Assembly (NCBI GenBank): GCA_003513555.1
Contig: DOPG01000178.1
Location: 1 to 64,000, forward strand
Source: Rhodopirellula sp.
GTDB lineage: Bacteria > Planctomycetota > Planctomycetia > Pirellulales > Pirellulaceae
Direction: 5' to 3'
DNA length: 64,000 nucleotides
Shown here: one piece after another, positions 16,564 to 26,577 of the stretch
Position numbering within the stretch: the first letter of the stretch is position 1
Layout of the letters: each line of letters opens with the position of its first letter
Notes under the pieces: generated by a model
The model's database searches: none
What the model was told of the DNA's origin: nothing
The model's input: the letters and a program-made list of their open reading frames with translations, nothing else
Program-made: the position numbers and the translations under genes

Positions 16564-18066
16564 GTGAACATCGTTTATCTCACAACCGAAGCCGTGCCGT
16601 TCGCAAAAACTGGTGGATTAGCGGATGTCTGCGGCACCCTTCCCTCACGAGTTGCAGGACTAGGGCATCGCACCGCTATCATCATGCCAGCCTTTCGCAG
16701 CGTTCACCAAAGCCATGCGGGTGTGGAACCGACAGACATCAGTTTCGCGATTCCAATGAGTCCTCGAAAACTCGTGGGTTGCCGACTTCTGAGGGGACGA
16801 CTGCCAAGTGCACAGGATGTGCCGGTCTGGTTCATTGACCAACCGCAATATTTTGATCGCGAATCGCTTTATGGAACCGCCACAGGAGACTACCCGGACA
16901 ACGCCGAAAGATTTTCTTTCTTCTGCCGCGCTGCCATTCAGGCAATCCAAAGAATTGGCTGGAACTTCGACATCGTGCATTGCAATGACTGGCAAACCGG
17001 ACCAGTACCATCAATGCTAGCTGCGGACCGAAATCTTTCGCCGGCGTTGCGGGATCACGCAAGCTTCATGACGATTCACAATTTGGCGTACCAAGGCAAC
17101 TTTCCCAAATCGGAATTTGAGTGGACTGGTCTCGATTGGCACCATTTCAATCACGACGAATTTGAGTTTTATGACCGCGTCAATTTCCTGAAAGCTGGAA
17201 TTGCAGCGGCAGACACAATTACGACTGTCAGCCCCAGGTACTCCGAAGAGATTCGGACACAAGAACATGGCTGTGGATTGGAAGCAGTACTTGAAAATGT
17301 GGCTGATCGTATTTCCGGTATCACGAATGGCATTGATCAAAGCGTCTGGAATCCCAAAACCGACACCAAACTGGCGGCCAACTACGATGTGAAATCTTGG
17401 CAGCAAGGGAAGCTAGCGAACAAACGAGCCTTGCAACAACAATTCGCTCTCGAGCAAAATAACGAAGTACCAATGATCGGTTTGGTTGGTCGCTTGGCCG
17501 CACAAAAAGGCTGGGATCTTATTCTTCCAGTCTTACGTTGGCATCTGCGCGAAAATCGTCCCACGCAGTGGATCGTGCTCGGCAGTGGCGATGCGAGGTT
17601 CGAGCAGGAATTGCGGACTTTGAAAGAAGAACACCCCAATCGTTTCGCGTTACATGTTGGATTCAGTGACATGCTGGCCCATCGCATCGAAGCCGGATCA
17701 GATATTTTCGTGATGCCGAGTCACTACGAACCGTGCGGTTTGAACCAACTTTACAGTATTCGCTACGGAACCATTCCCGTCGTCACCCCCACGGGTGGCC
17801 TAGCCGACACCGTGGTTGACTGCAACGAGCTTTCACTTGCTGATGAAACTGCAACAGGCTTCCACCTTCACACCATTTCACCTCAAGGGCTTGATGACGC
17901 AATCGGCCGTGCGCTACACCTCAGATACCATCATCCGCACAAATGGGCAAATTTAATTGAAACGGGAATGGCCCAGGATTGGTCGTGGAAGAAAAGTGCC
18001 ATCGAGTATGAATCCCTCTATGCGAAAACGTTAGCCCTTAAGTCCGCCGCAAAGCGAGCTGAATGA
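16564..18066 (+). CDS. glgA: Glycogen synthase (ADP-glucose type, GT5)
   Basis: GlgA moves glucose from ADP-glucose onto the end of a growing alpha-1,4-glucan. The N-terminal KTGGLADVCG loop (Lys15), which binds the sugar nucleotide, is present in the standard position. Later motifs also fit: IVHCNDWQTGPVP, TIHNLAYQGNFP, VSPRYSEEI, and the C-terminal PSHYEPCGLNQLYSIRYGTIPVVTPTGGLADTV. The length of 500 is usual for bacterial GlgA. The start is GTG. Two other glucan/sugar-phosphate genes follow on the same strand, making a small glycogen cluster. Confidence 0.95.
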   Translation: MNIVYLTTEAVPFAKTGGLADVCGTLPSRVAGLGHRTAIIMPAFRSVHQSHAGVEPTDISFAIPMSPRKLVGCRLLRGRLPSAQDVPVWFIDQPQYFDRESLYGTATGDYPDNAERFSFFCRAAIQAIQRIGWNFDIVHCNDWQTGPVPSMLAADRNLSPALRDHASFMTIHNLAYQGNFPKSEFEWTGLDWHHFNHDEFEFYDRVNFLKAGIAAADTITTVSPRYSEEIRTQEHGCGLEAVLENVADRISGITNGIDQSVWNPKTDTKLAANYDVKSWQQGKLANKRALQQQFALEQNNEVPMIGLVGRLAAQKGWDLILPVLRWHLRENRPTQWIVLGSGDARFEQELRTLKEEHPNRFALHVGFSDMLAHRIEAGSDIFVMPSHYEPCGLNQLYSIRYGTIPVVTPTGGLADTVVDCNELSLADETATGFHLHTISPQGLDDAIGRALHLRYHHPHKWANLIETGMAQDWSWKKSAIEYESLYAKTLALKSAAKRAE

Positions 18067-18205
18067 CGTTTGCAGTAAAAAACTCTGCAATTCCTCATTC
18101 TCGCTGCGATGATCTGAACAAATGGGTTACGATTCTGGCCCATGAATCGAGAGTTTTACGTTCGAGCAAAAAGGTGGTTTGCTCGGAATCTGCGGAGTGC
18201 CCACA

Positions 18206-19396
18206 ATGATCAAGGCAGCAAAGGCAACTGCACAACCAACCTCAATCAGCCCTCCATCCCAAGGGGCCGGGGAATCACGTTTTGACCCCATCACGGGTAA
18301 CTGGACTATTTTCGCTCCTCACCGCTCAGAGCGTCCCGACGAATTTGTGGAATCCCGCGAATGCATACGTCAGCAGGTCGCGTGTCCGTTTTGCCCTGGT
18401 AATGAACTAAAAACTCCACCAGCTGTCTGGATTGGACACGCGGAACACACCGAACCGATCGCTGCAGAACGTCAAGAAGCAACCGAATTGTCGCAACCGA
18501 CAACGGCATTAAAAAACGAATGGTCTGTTCGTGTTGTGCCCAACAAATTTCCAGCAGTCGCCAGCTTTGTAGAACAAGACAGCACTCACTCCACTGATCC
18601 AAAGCGATTGCCAGGAAATCATGCGAACTCAAAATCAGAGCCCACACTTTTTCAGCGACGGCCGATTGCGGGTGGTCACGAAGTCATCATTGAATCTCGT
18701 AATCATGTCCAATCCATCACCGAACTCGATGTCGCTGAGGCTGCACTTGCTTTCAAAGCTTATCGAGACCGTCTGCGACATTGGCGTGATGTACCCGGCA
18801 TCGCCTACATCAGCACGTTCAAGAATGTAGGCAGCAAAGCTGGGGCATCTCTGCGACACTCACACAGCCAAATCATCGCAACGGATCGAATGCCACCCAT
18901 GGTGGCGACCGCGGCAGAGCGAATGTCAAATCATCTCCTCACACAGGGAAGCTGCTTGCACTGTGATTTGGTTCGTGCCGAATTGAAGGCAAAATCGAGG
19001 ATCATTTGGCGGGATGACTCATTGGTCGCTTTTTGCCCCTTCTCGAGTCATCTCCCATTTCTGGTTCGGATTACTACGCTGGCACACCAGCCGTGCTATG
19101 AAGACCTTCCTGAATCCAACATCGAATCCGTTTCGCGTCTGGTGAGACGCGTTGTTTCATGGATTGAAAAGTTGTTTCCCGATACTGCCTACAACTTCTG
19201 CCTTCATACACGCCCACCGGGCTGTAACGATCCCGCTGACGCCTACCATTGGACAATCGAGATTTTCCCACGAATCACACAAGTGGCTGGATTTGAATTC
19301 AGCAGTCATTGCATGATCAACCCAGTACTACCTGAGGATGCGGCAGCCCAGCTTCGCAGCTGTGCATTGGCAGAAGATCCAAGACTCATACTGTAG
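18206..19396 (+). CDS. Galactose-1-phosphate uridylyltransferase-family protein (possibly ADP-glucose phosphorylase)
   Basis: The 396-residue protein has the HIT-like GalT fold. FDPITGNWTIFAPHR and CPFCPGNE open the first half, and GGHEVIIES and the nucleophile motif HSHSQ (where E. coli GalT has HPHGQ) are central. A second half-fold contains HCDLVRAE and the metal-type HTRPPG. The HSHSQ form and the position beside glgA and a GH57 enzyme recall plant-type ADP-glucose phosphorylase, so the substrate may be ADP-glucose rather than galactose. ATG 18206 is preferred; a TTG at 18179 and a GTG at 18197 are also in frame. Confidence 0.82.
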   Translation: MIKAAKATAQPTSISPPSQGAGESRFDPITGNWTIFAPHRSERPDEFVESRECIRQQVACPFCPGNELKTPPAVWIGHAEHTEPIAAERQEATELSQPTTALKNEWSVRVVPNKFPAVASFVEQDSTHSTDPKRLPGNHANSKSEPTLFQRRPIAGGHEVIIESRNHVQSITELDVAEAALAFKAYRDRLRHWRDVPGIAYISTFKNVGSKAGASLRHSHSQIIATDRMPPMVATAAERMSNHLLTQGSCLHCDLVRAELKAKSRIIWRDDSLVAFCPFSSHLPFLVRITTLAHQPCYEDLPESNIESVSRLVRRVVSWIEKLFPDTAYNFCLHTRPPGCNDPADAYHWTIEIFPRITQVAGFEFSSHCMINPVLPEDAAAQLRSCALAEDPRLIL

Positions 19397-19765
19397 TACT
19401 AAACGAATCCAATGGGGGTGAGGCGACCGACAAGACTTCGGTCAAATTAGCGCCATGCAACAAGCTGAATGAAAGCACTCATTGTCTAAACCACCGTGCC
19501 TTGTGATCTGAATGCAGCAATTGGCTCCCTACACCGGTCGACCCTACAAATCCGATGGACTTTGCTGCCCAATGAACCCGATAGATCAAATACGGAAACG
19601 CTTACAACTGCGCAAAAGAATCCAGTTATCGGACTCACGGCTCGTTGCGGCACCAGTTTTGCGGGCCGTCCAAACAATACCCATAAAATCGTCATTCGAC
19701 GATGAATCCCACGCTTATACAATCATCGCTTGTCGACCAAGCGACTCAAACTGATATTAGAAAAA
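19397..19765. other. Intergenic region before the GH57 gene
   Basis: About 370 bases without a convincing gene. Short ORFs here have no recognisable product. No hairpin or consensus promoter stands out. Confidence 0.45.
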
Positions 19766-21931
19766 ATGACGTTGCACGCATCCCTCTGTCTCGTACTGCA
19801 CAACCATCAACCGATCGGAAATTTTGACGGGGTATTTGAACAGGCTTATCAGGACAGCTACTTGCCGTTCCTAAATGTATTTGAACCGTACGACCAATTG
19901 CGGATTTCACTTCACACATCAGGCCCGCTGATGATGTGGCTCGCTGAGCGGCATCCAGAGTACCTAGATCGCATTAGGATGCTGGTTGATGTGGGTAGGA
20001 TCGAAATCATTGGTGGCCCTCAGTACGAGCCAATTCTTACCATGCTGCCGTCACGTGACAGAATTGGGCAAATTCAGGCCTACAGCGCTTGGCTCGAACG
20101 CAATTTGGGTGCCGCGCCTTCAGGCATGTGGATGCCTGAACGCGTTTGGGAATCATCCCTCGCAAGTGATCTGGTTGATGCGGGCATCAGCTATACCGTC
20201 CTTGATGACTTTCATTTCCGGGCAGCGGGCCTCGAGGAATCCGAACTGTCCAGCTACTACCTGACCGAAGATGACGGTCGCATCCTCAAAATTTTCCCAG
20301 GCTCCGAGCACCTCCGCTACACCATTCCATTTCAGCCAGCCAGCGAGACGATTGAACACTGTCGTCAGGTCGCGGAGAAATCACCAGGGTCGATTCTCAC
20401 CTTTGGCGACGACGGTGAAAAATTTGGCACTTGGCCCGATACCAAGTCACATGTTTATGATGACGGATGGCTGCAATCATTCTTCGATGCTCTTACAGAC
20501 AATGCAGATTGGCTGCAAACAGTAACACTCGGCCAGGCAGTTCGACAAACCGCAGCAGCGGGAAAGATCTACTTGCCGGACTGCAGCTACCGTGAAATGA
20601 CAGAGTGGGCACTTCCAGTCAAAGCACAGGCACAATTCGAGGATGTCGTGCATTCCCTAGAAGATCACCAGCGATGGCAAGATCTGAAATCGTTCGTACG
20701 AGGTGGTTATTGGCGCAATTTCAAGACCAAGTATGACGAAACCAACGAGATGTATGCTCGTATGATGAATGTCAGTAAGCGGCTCAGTGAGGCTGAACAA
20801 GCAGGTGCCGATGCTGGCGAATTGTCGGTGATCCGAGATCATCTGTATCGCGGGCAATGCAATTGCCCGTACTGGCATGGCGCGTTTGGGGGTATCTACC
20901 TGCCCCACTTACGCAACGCAATTTACAATCACTTGATTGAAGCTGACACGCGGCTCGATCAAGTCATGGACTCGGAACGGACTGCCGTTCAGGCAACCGC
21001 CGAAGATTACAACTTTGACGGTCTGCAAGAAGTTCGCCTCAGCAACAACAGATTATGTGCATGGTTAGCTCCCGCGCACGGTGGGCGCATGTATGAACTT
21101 GACATCCGCACGATCGGACACAACCTGTTGGCCACACTGCAACGTCGGCAAGAAAACTACCACCAAAAAGTTCTCAATGGGCCGAGCAACGACGGTGAAG
21201 ACATTGCCAGCATTCACGATCGAGTGGTGTTCAAGCAGAAAGATCTGGATCAGCGACTGCACTATGACGCATATCCCCGGAAAAGCTTGATGGATCATTT
21301 TTACGATGATCAGGCAACATGCGACTCGGTTGCCACTGGTCAGGCTATGGAACGAGGAGATTTCGTTGATCTTCCCTATGAAACAAAACTTCGGCGTGGA
21401 GCCGATCGTGTTCAAGTTCAGATGCGCCGCGACGGCAATGCTTGGGGAATTCCTATCACCATTACCAAAGCTGTCACGATGGTCGCAGGGAGTGATCGTC
21501 TACTTTTCACATACTTGCTTGAGAACTTGCCTGCTGGAAAACCACTGCACTTTGCGATCGAAATGAATTTCGCGGGAATGCCAGCTGGTGCCGACGACCG
21601 ATATTTCAGTGACATCGAAGGTAACAGACTCGGCCAACTCGGAACCCAACTTGATTTATCAGAAGTTCACGGGCTTAGCCTTTCAGATCGCTGGTTAGGA
21701 ATGGACGTCACCCTGGAAATTGACCGCCCAAGTGGGATCTGGACATTCCCCGTTGAAACAGTCAGCCAAAGTGAAGCTGGATTCGAATTGGTGCATCAAA
21801 GTGTGTGTGTCCAACCTCATTGGCTTGTCAGCGGAGACGCTGACGGTCGTTGGTCGGTCGAGATCGAAATGGCGACCGTCTGCGAGGAGCAAACGGAAAC
21901 GCTTTCGGAAGAAAAAGTCATCCGTTTGTAG
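19766..21931 (+). CDS. GH57 4-alpha-glucanotransferase/alpha-amylase
   Basis: This 721-residue protein is a glycoside hydrolase family 57 enzyme, which cleaves and re-joins alpha-1,4-glucans. The start LVLHNHQPIG is the family's first motif. GMWMPERVWESSLA holds the catalytic nucleophile Glu, and TFGDDGEKFGTWP holds the acid/base Asp. The C-terminal 300 residues (from about 430) match the DUF1925/DUF1926-type beta-sandwich domains of Thermococcus litoralis 4-alpha-glucanotransferase. A TTG 36 bases upstream is in frame but the family begins near MTLHAS. It probably reshapes or degrades glycogen made by GlgA. Confidence 0.9.
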   Translation: MTLHASLCLVLHNHQPIGNFDGVFEQAYQDSYLPFLNVFEPYDQLRISLHTSGPLMMWLAERHPEYLDRIRMLVDVGRIEIIGGPQYEPILTMLPSRDRIGQIQAYSAWLERNLGAAPSGMWMPERVWESSLASDLVDAGISYTVLDDFHFRAAGLEESELSSYYLTEDDGRILKIFPGSEHLRYTIPFQPASETIEHCRQVAEKSPGSILTFGDDGEKFGTWPDTKSHVYDDGWLQSFFDALTDNADWLQTVTLGQAVRQTAAAGKIYLPDCSYREMTEWALPVKAQAQFEDVVHSLEDHQRWQDLKSFVRGGYWRNFKTKYDETNEMYARMMNVSKRLSEAEQAGADAGELSVIRDHLYRGQCNCPYWHGAFGGIYLPHLRNAIYNHLIEADTRLDQVMDSERTAVQATAEDYNFDGLQEVRLSNNRLCAWLAPAHGGRMYELDIRTIGHNLLATLQRRQENYHQKVLNGPSNDGEDIASIHDRVVFKQKDLDQRLHYDAYPRKSLMDHFYDDQATCDSVATGQAMERGDFVDLPYETKLRRGADRVQVQMRRDGNAWGIPITITKAVTMVAGSDRLLFTYLLENLPAGKPLHFAIEMNFAGMPAGADDRYFSDIEGNRLGQLGTQLDLSEVHGLSLSDRWLGMDVTLEIDRPSGIWTFPVETVSQSEAGFELVHQSVCVQPHWLVSGDADGRWSVEIEMATVCEEQTETLSEEKVIRL

Positions 21932-21994
21932 ACAACGAACAGATCTGAAATTCGTACTTGCACTTTGCCAAGCAGCTCAAAGTGTCAACTTGGT

Positions 21995-22720
21995 TCACGA
22001 CAGACGTTTGGGCACTGGGAACTCAAGCACAAACTTTGTGCCCCTACCGACTTCGCTTTGGACACTGATCCGCCCACCGTGTGCTTCAATGATTTTCCGG
22101 GCCGTGGGCAATCCCAATCCAGAGCCTCCATCTTTCGTACTGTAAAACGGTTCAAACATATGCAGTACCGTGTTGTCATCGACGCCGCTCCCGGTGTCGA
22201 TTAGATCTAACGCAACACTTTTTCTGGTGGTGTACGTTCGCACCATCAGTTGCCCCCCCGACCCCATGGACTCCAACGCATTCTTAACCAGATTCATCAG
22301 GGCTGCTTGTAACGAGTCACTGTGCAACAAAATCGCCGGCAAGTCTGGATCAAGATACTTCTCAACATCGATTCCATCGGCATCAGCTTGAGCCTGATAG
22401 GCCCGCAAAACCATTAGTATTTGGTCGTTCAGGCTACCTGGCAGTAGATCGATATCGCGTAGACGAGTGTATTTGAGAAAATCACGTAAAAGCCCCTCCA
22501 TACGCTCACACTGGCCACGGACGATATCTACCCGCTCAAGAGACCTTCGACTGCCAGGCGAATCCAATTCCTCCAGATCCTCACTCAGCAGGTCGATATT
22601 CATGTGAATCACGGAAAGTGGATTCTTGATTTCATGCGCAAGTGATCCGGCTAATTCCGCCAATTCCTCATATCGAGCCCGCATGGGATCAACTTTGGTC
22701 TCGTTTTCGACACTGGACAT
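21995..22720 (-). CDS. Soluble histidine kinase without a sensor domain
   Basis: The 241-residue protein begins almost directly with a dimerisation helix, and the H box SLAHEIKNPLSVI carries His29. The ATPase part has the N box NLVKNALESM, G1 DTGSGVDD, and FEPFYSTKDGGSGLGLPTARKIIEAHGG. No membrane helix or PAS domain precedes it, so its input must come from a partner protein. The frame stays open upstream to 23011, but that part looks non-coding, and the family-like sequence begins at the ATG at 22720. No response regulator is adjacent. Confidence 0.88.
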   Translation of the reverse strand: MSSVENETKVDPMRARYEELAELAGSLAHEIKNPLSVIHMNIDLLSEDLEELDSPGSRRSLERVDIVRGQCERMEGLLRDFLKYTRLRDIDLLPGSLNDQILMVLRAYQAQADADGIDVEKYLDPDLPAILLHSDSLQAALMNLVKNALESMGSGGQLMVRTYTTRKSVALDLIDTGSGVDDNTVLHMFEPFYSTKDGGSGLGLPTARKIIEAHGGRISVQSEVGRGTKFVLEFPVPKRLS

Positions 22721-23198
22721 TTGGACTCGATAACAATGAATACTGAAGGAGGAACCTGAATTGTAGCGACCACAGTGCCAAGGGAAATGATGTTCACCAC
22801 CTGCTTCCGGGAAGATCCGCCCTTTCCTGAGCAACCATGCCGAACACTTCACCCACTGATCCACGGGCCGGCACATCAACTGCGGATTGATCATGGGTAC
22901 CCCGGTAATTCTGGAAAGGCACCCGGGCAATAACGCCAACTTGGTTGCAAAATGCCCTTCATGGCGGCATTCAACATTTCTATATGCATCAGTCCCGCTT
23001 GCGGCATTCAAGCAGAACAGTCGATGAAGAATTCTCGGCCGGTCTTCGGTCGATCGCTAAATTGGGTTCACTCCGTTTGTAGAGGTTTTTTGGCTGTCTC
23101 CGGGTATTTGCAGAATGACGCCACCTTGCCGAGGGATATCATTCAACCGTAATCTGGAACATTCTGCTTAATTCCTTCATCCCCCCTGCCAAACCAAC
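22721..23198. other. Divergent region between histidine kinase and dapL
   Basis: About 480 bases. An open frame extends the histidine kinase leftward ORF to 23011, but its composition (many Cys, His and Trp) is unlike a sensor domain. I see no tRNA, riboswitch or strong hairpin. Promoters for both genes are expected. Confidence 0.45.
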
Positions 23199-24461
23199 AT
23201 GTCCACCGCAAGCAAAGATAATCCTACGACTGCCGATCCATATTTTCAGTCTCTTTTTGCCGACAGAATCGGCGGTGCAAATTACGGCAAAGACACCGAA
23301 ATCTATAAGTTCGAAAAGATCAAACGTGCAAAACGGAAAGCATTGACTGATCATCCGGACCGCGCTCTGCTGGACTTTGGCATTGGAGAAAACGATGCGA
23401 TGGCAGACAAATCGGTTCGGGATTTGATGGCACAGGAAGTCAACCAGCCTGAAAATCGCGGATATGCGGACAACGGTGTCGCCGAATTCAAACAGGCAGC
23501 AGCGCGTTTCATGAAGCGCCGCTTCGACGTGCAGGTTGATCCTGACACCCAAATCAACCACTGCATCGGAAGCAAACCAGCCTACGCCATGCTTCCTGCA
23601 TGCTTCATCAACCCAGGCGATATTACGCTGATCACAGTGCCCGGCTATCCCGTCGCAGCGACTCACACCCGTTATTACGGTGGCGAAGTCTTTAATCTAC
23701 CGCTACTAGCTGAAAACAACTTCATGCCGGACCTGGATGCTGTGCCAGATGATATTTATCGAAGGACAAAGATACTGGTCCTCAATTATCCAAACTCACC
23801 CACGGGCAAAACTGCAACGGCGGAATTTTATGCAAAGGTTGTCGCACTCGCCAAAGAAAAACAGTTTATCGTTGTGCAGGATGCAGCCCACATCATGCTG
23901 ACATTCGACGGTGAACCACTTAGCTTCCTGCAAACACCAGGTGCCATGGATGTCGGTGTCGAGGTCCACTCAATGAGCAAGGGCTATGACATGATCGGTT
24001 GGAGAATGGGCTTTGTTTGTGGTCATCCCAAAATCGTTTCTGCATTTGCGGATGTCAAAGACAACAGTGACAGCGGGCAATTCATCGCGACCCAAAAAGC
24101 AGCCGCAGCAGCTTTGGATAACGATTCCATTCCTGATCAGGTCAACAAAAAGTATCGCCGCAGACTCGAAAAACTTGTAAACACACTCAATGAATGTGGT
24201 TTCGAATGCGAAGTACCCGGCGGAACCTATTTCTTGTATGCGAAATCACCTACAGGAACTCAAGCAGGAAAATCGTTCGCTGCTGCAGAAGACGCAACTC
24301 GCTACCTGATAGAAGAATTCGGGATCGTGACCGTTCCATGGGACAATGCGGGAGCTTACCTGCGTTTTAGTGTCACCTATGTCGCTCCCACCGAAGCCGA
24401 TGAAGATGCCCTGATGGAAGAAACAAAACGTCGCCTTGGGGACGCAGGTTTGGCTTGGTAG
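23199..24461 (+). CDS. dapL: LL-diaminopimelate aminotransferase
   Basis: DapL makes LL-diaminopimelate directly from tetrahydrodipicolinate, a one-step route to lysine and meso-DAP used by plants, chlamydiae and several related phyla. The 420-residue fold type I aminotransferase has LLDFGIGENDAMAD at the start, NYPNSPTGK, and the Schiff-base lysine Lys261 in HSMSKGYDMIGWRMGF. The N-terminal YFQSLFADRIG and KFEKIKRAKR are DapL-like rather than aspartate-aminotransferase-like. A related PLP enzyme remains possible, since some DapL substrate residues cannot be checked by eye. A bidirectional terminator follows. Confidence 0.82.
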   Translation: MSTASKDNPTTADPYFQSLFADRIGGANYGKDTEIYKFEKIKRAKRKALTDHPDRALLDFGIGENDAMADKSVRDLMAQEVNQPENRGYADNGVAEFKQAAARFMKRRFDVQVDPDTQINHCIGSKPAYAMLPACFINPGDITLITVPGYPVAATHTRYYGGEVFNLPLLAENNFMPDLDAVPDDIYRRTKILVLNYPNSPTGKTATAEFYAKVVALAKEKQFIVVQDAAHIMLTFDGEPLSFLQTPGAMDVGVEVHSMSKGYDMIGWRMGFVCGHPKIVSAFADVKDNSDSGQFIATQKAAAAALDNDSIPDQVNKKYRRRLEKLVNTLNECGFECEVPGGTYFLYAKSPTGTQAGKSFAAAEDATRYLIEEFGIVTVPWDNAGAYLRFSVTYVAPTEADEDALMEETKRRLGDAGLAW

Positions 24462-24595
24462 CGTTTTTTAATGCGTCCAATACTTAGCGGCACTTGTGTC
24501 TCGCGGTAACTAACAACACCGCTGCGACGCACGGTATCTGTCTTTGACTGGTAGACCCACCACAAACGCCACGCTGACAGCAAAATTCCAACGAA

Positions 24596-24625
24596 AAAGC
24601 CGCTCGCAAAAATACGGGCGGCTTT
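24596..24625. terminator. Bidirectional intrinsic terminator between dapL and rpsT
   Basis: aaagccgc (24596-24603) pairs with gcggcttt (24618-24625); the stem extends inward by a T-G and two more pairs, leaving a short loop. T-rich runs follow on the plus strand (tccttttt) and on the minus strand (ctttttcg). It lies between two convergent genes and can serve both. Confidence 0.85.
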
Positions 24626-24687
24626 CCTTTTTATGATGAAATTTGGCACAGCATACTAGCTGAAGCCCACGAACATTGGGGGCAGTA

Positions 24688-24951
24688 TTAGCTCACACTC
24701 TTCACCATTGCGACCAGACGACTCTTGGTTCGGGCAGCCGCATTTCGGTGAATCAGGTTCTTACTGGCGGCACGGTCGATTTTCTTTTGAGCAACAATGT
24801 ACTCGGACTGTGCCAATTCGCCATTTCCTGCCGCCACAGCTTCACGTACACGACGAATTTGCGTACGCATATTGCTTTTTCCGGCTCGGTTGTGCATCCG
24901 ACGCTTGTCGTTCTGGCGAAGTCGTTTCTTGGCGCTGGCTGTATTTGGCAT
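24688..24951 (-). CDS. rpsT: 30S ribosomal protein S20
   Basis: An 87-residue basic protein with the S20 pattern: MPNTASAKKRLRQNDKRR at the start, SNMRTQIRRVREAV, then IDRAASKNLIHRNAAARTKSRL. S20 binds 16S rRNA early in small-subunit assembly. Length and motifs are typical. A long rightward frame overlaps it on the opposite strand, but that part is not coding. Confidence 0.97.
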   Translation of the reverse strand: MPNTASAKKRLRQNDKRRMHNRAGKSNMRTQIRRVREAVAAGNGELAQSEYIVAQKKIDRAASKNLIHRNAAARTKSRLVAMVKSVS

Positions 24952-25080
24952 AGTTCGGGCGGACGCGGATCGCGCGTCGGAGACAGGGTTGGGGGTATAT
25001 CAGTTTTTTTCAGGCCGCGTAGTATGGCAATCTATCAGTCATCTGTCCAGAGTCGATCTGCAAAGCGCACAATGCTATTT

Positions 25081-26577
25081 ATGAATGGCGCCGTTTACCT
25101 AATCGGAGCAGGCCCGGGAGACCCTGGCCTGCTAACTGTCCGAGGAGCTGAGTTGTTAGCTTTGGCTGACGTGGTCCTATATGACGGACTCAGCAACCCG
25201 GAACTGCTGCAACATGCCCCCCAAGCGGAGCAAATCTGTGTAGGAAAACATGGAAAATCACGTATTTGGGCACAAAATGAGATCATCCAAGAGATTCTTG
25301 GCCATGCGAAAGCCGGGAAAATCGTGGTTCGGCTCAAAGGCGGTGACCCCGCGATATTCGCTCGCACAGCCGAAGAAGTCGAAGCAGTCAAAGCTGCTGG
25401 CCTGCCGCTGGAGATTGTCCCCGGGATCACCGCCGCCTTGGCTGCCGGCTCTTTTGCAGGAATTCCCGTCACCCATCGGGGCCTTGCCTCAGCCGTCGCT
25501 CTGGTCACAGGCCACGAAGAACCCTCTAAGTCAGAATCTGCTCTCGATTGGGAGGCTTTGGCAAGATTTCCGGGCACTTTAGTGATTTACATGGGTGTCA
25601 CAACGGCTGAAACTTGGACACAAGCACTCCTTCAGGCTGGAAAACCAGCAGATACTCCGGCGGCGTTAGTCAGACGCTGCAGTCTTCCCGATCAACAATT
25701 GATTCATTGTCGATTGGATGAAGTAGCGGCCCAACTGAGCCCCGCCAGTCGCTTCAGACCACCCGTAATCGTGATTCTCGGTGCAGTCACACAATTGGCA
25801 GAGACCATGAACTGGATTCAGGATCGCCCGCTTGTGGGCCGGACAGTACTCATCACCCGTCCTGAGGAACAGGCTGAAGCTCTAGCGAAACCACTGCGAG
25901 ACTTAGGTGCTCGAGTGCTTAAGCAACCCGCCATTGAGATCGAACCACCACAAGATTGGCAACGAGTCGATTCGGCTATCGCCAAGCTGAGCGAATATGA
26001 CCTGCTAATCTTCTGCAGTCACAACGGAGTGCACTTTTTCCTCAACCGACTCAAAACACGCGGTGGCGATATGCGAGCGCTGGCAGGGTTGGAAATTGGC
26101 TGTGTCGGGAAAAAAACAGCTGCTGCACTTCAACAATTTCACCTGCAGTGTGATTTAATGCCAGACACATTCCATGCTGAAGCAATGGCGAGTCTGATTG
26201 GTTCACGAGTGAATGGGAAACGCATCATGGTGATCCGCGCTAGTCGCGGAAATGACCAACTTGCAACACAGTTGGCGGTACTGGGTGGTAATGTAACGCA
26301 AGTGATTGCGTATCAACACACCGATGTGACTGTGTGCGATACAGGCATCAAAGAAGCCGTTTCAAATGGCGAAGTTGACTGGATCACCGTCACAAGCAGT
26401 GCCACCGCAGAAAGTTTGCACCGCATGTTTTCCGAGTCAATGAATGACATGAAAATTGCCAGCCTCAGTCCCATCACTTCCAAAAAACTCAACGAACTTG
26501 GCTACACGATTCAGGCAGAGGCGAGTCCTTACACGATCGAGGCATTAATCGAAGCATTAGTGAAAGCAGAACAATGA
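25081..26577 (+). CDS. cobA-hemD: Fused uroporphyrinogen-III C-methyltransferase and uroporphyrinogen-III synthase
   Basis: Residues 1 to about 245 are a CobA/SUMT domain, which methylates uroporphyrinogen III to precorrin-2: YLIGAGPGDPGLLTVRGAELL, VLYDGLSNPELL, VRLKGGDPAIFARTAEEVEA and VPGITAALAAGSFAGIPVTHRG. Residues about 255-498 are a HemD domain, which closes hydroxymethylbilane into uroporphyrinogen III: GRTVLITRPEEQAEALAKPL, IFCSHNGVHFF and DWITVTSSATAESL. The two steps are consecutive, so the fusion is logical. The start may be ATG 25081 or 25072; a longer frame upstream is antisense to rpsT and rejected. The stop overlaps the next gene (ATGA). Confidence 0.95.
   Translation: MNGAVYLIGAGPGDPGLLTVRGAELLALADVVLYDGLSNPELLQHAPQAEQICVGKHGKSRIWAQNEIIQEILGHAKAGKIVVRLKGGDPAIFARTAEEVEAVKAAGLPLEIVPGITAALAAGSFAGIPVTHRGLASAVALVTGHEEPSKSESALDWEALARFPGTLVIYMGVTTAETWTQALLQAGKPADTPAALVRRCSLPDQQLIHCRLDEVAAQLSPASRFRPPVIVILGAVTQLAETMNWIQDRPLVGRTVLITRPEEQAEALAKPLRDLGARVLKQPAIEIEPPQDWQRVDSAIAKLSEYDLLIFCSHNGVHFFLNRLKTRGGDMRALAGLEIGCVGKKTAAALQQFHLQCDLMPDTFHAEAMASLIGSRVNGKRIMVIRASRGNDQLATQLAVLGGNVTQVIAYQHTDVTVCDTGIKEAVSNGEVDWITVTSSATAESLHRMFSESMNDMKIASLSPITSKKLNELGYTIQAEASPYTIEALIEALVKAEQ

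Noticed and set aside
22721..23011. Upstream extension of the histidine kinase ORF
   Set aside because: The residues do not resemble a sensor domain, and a good start lies at 22720.
24676..25071. N-terminal extension of the CobA-HemD frame
   Set aside because: It is antisense to rpsT, shows no family match, and the SUMT domain starts at MNGAVYLIG.
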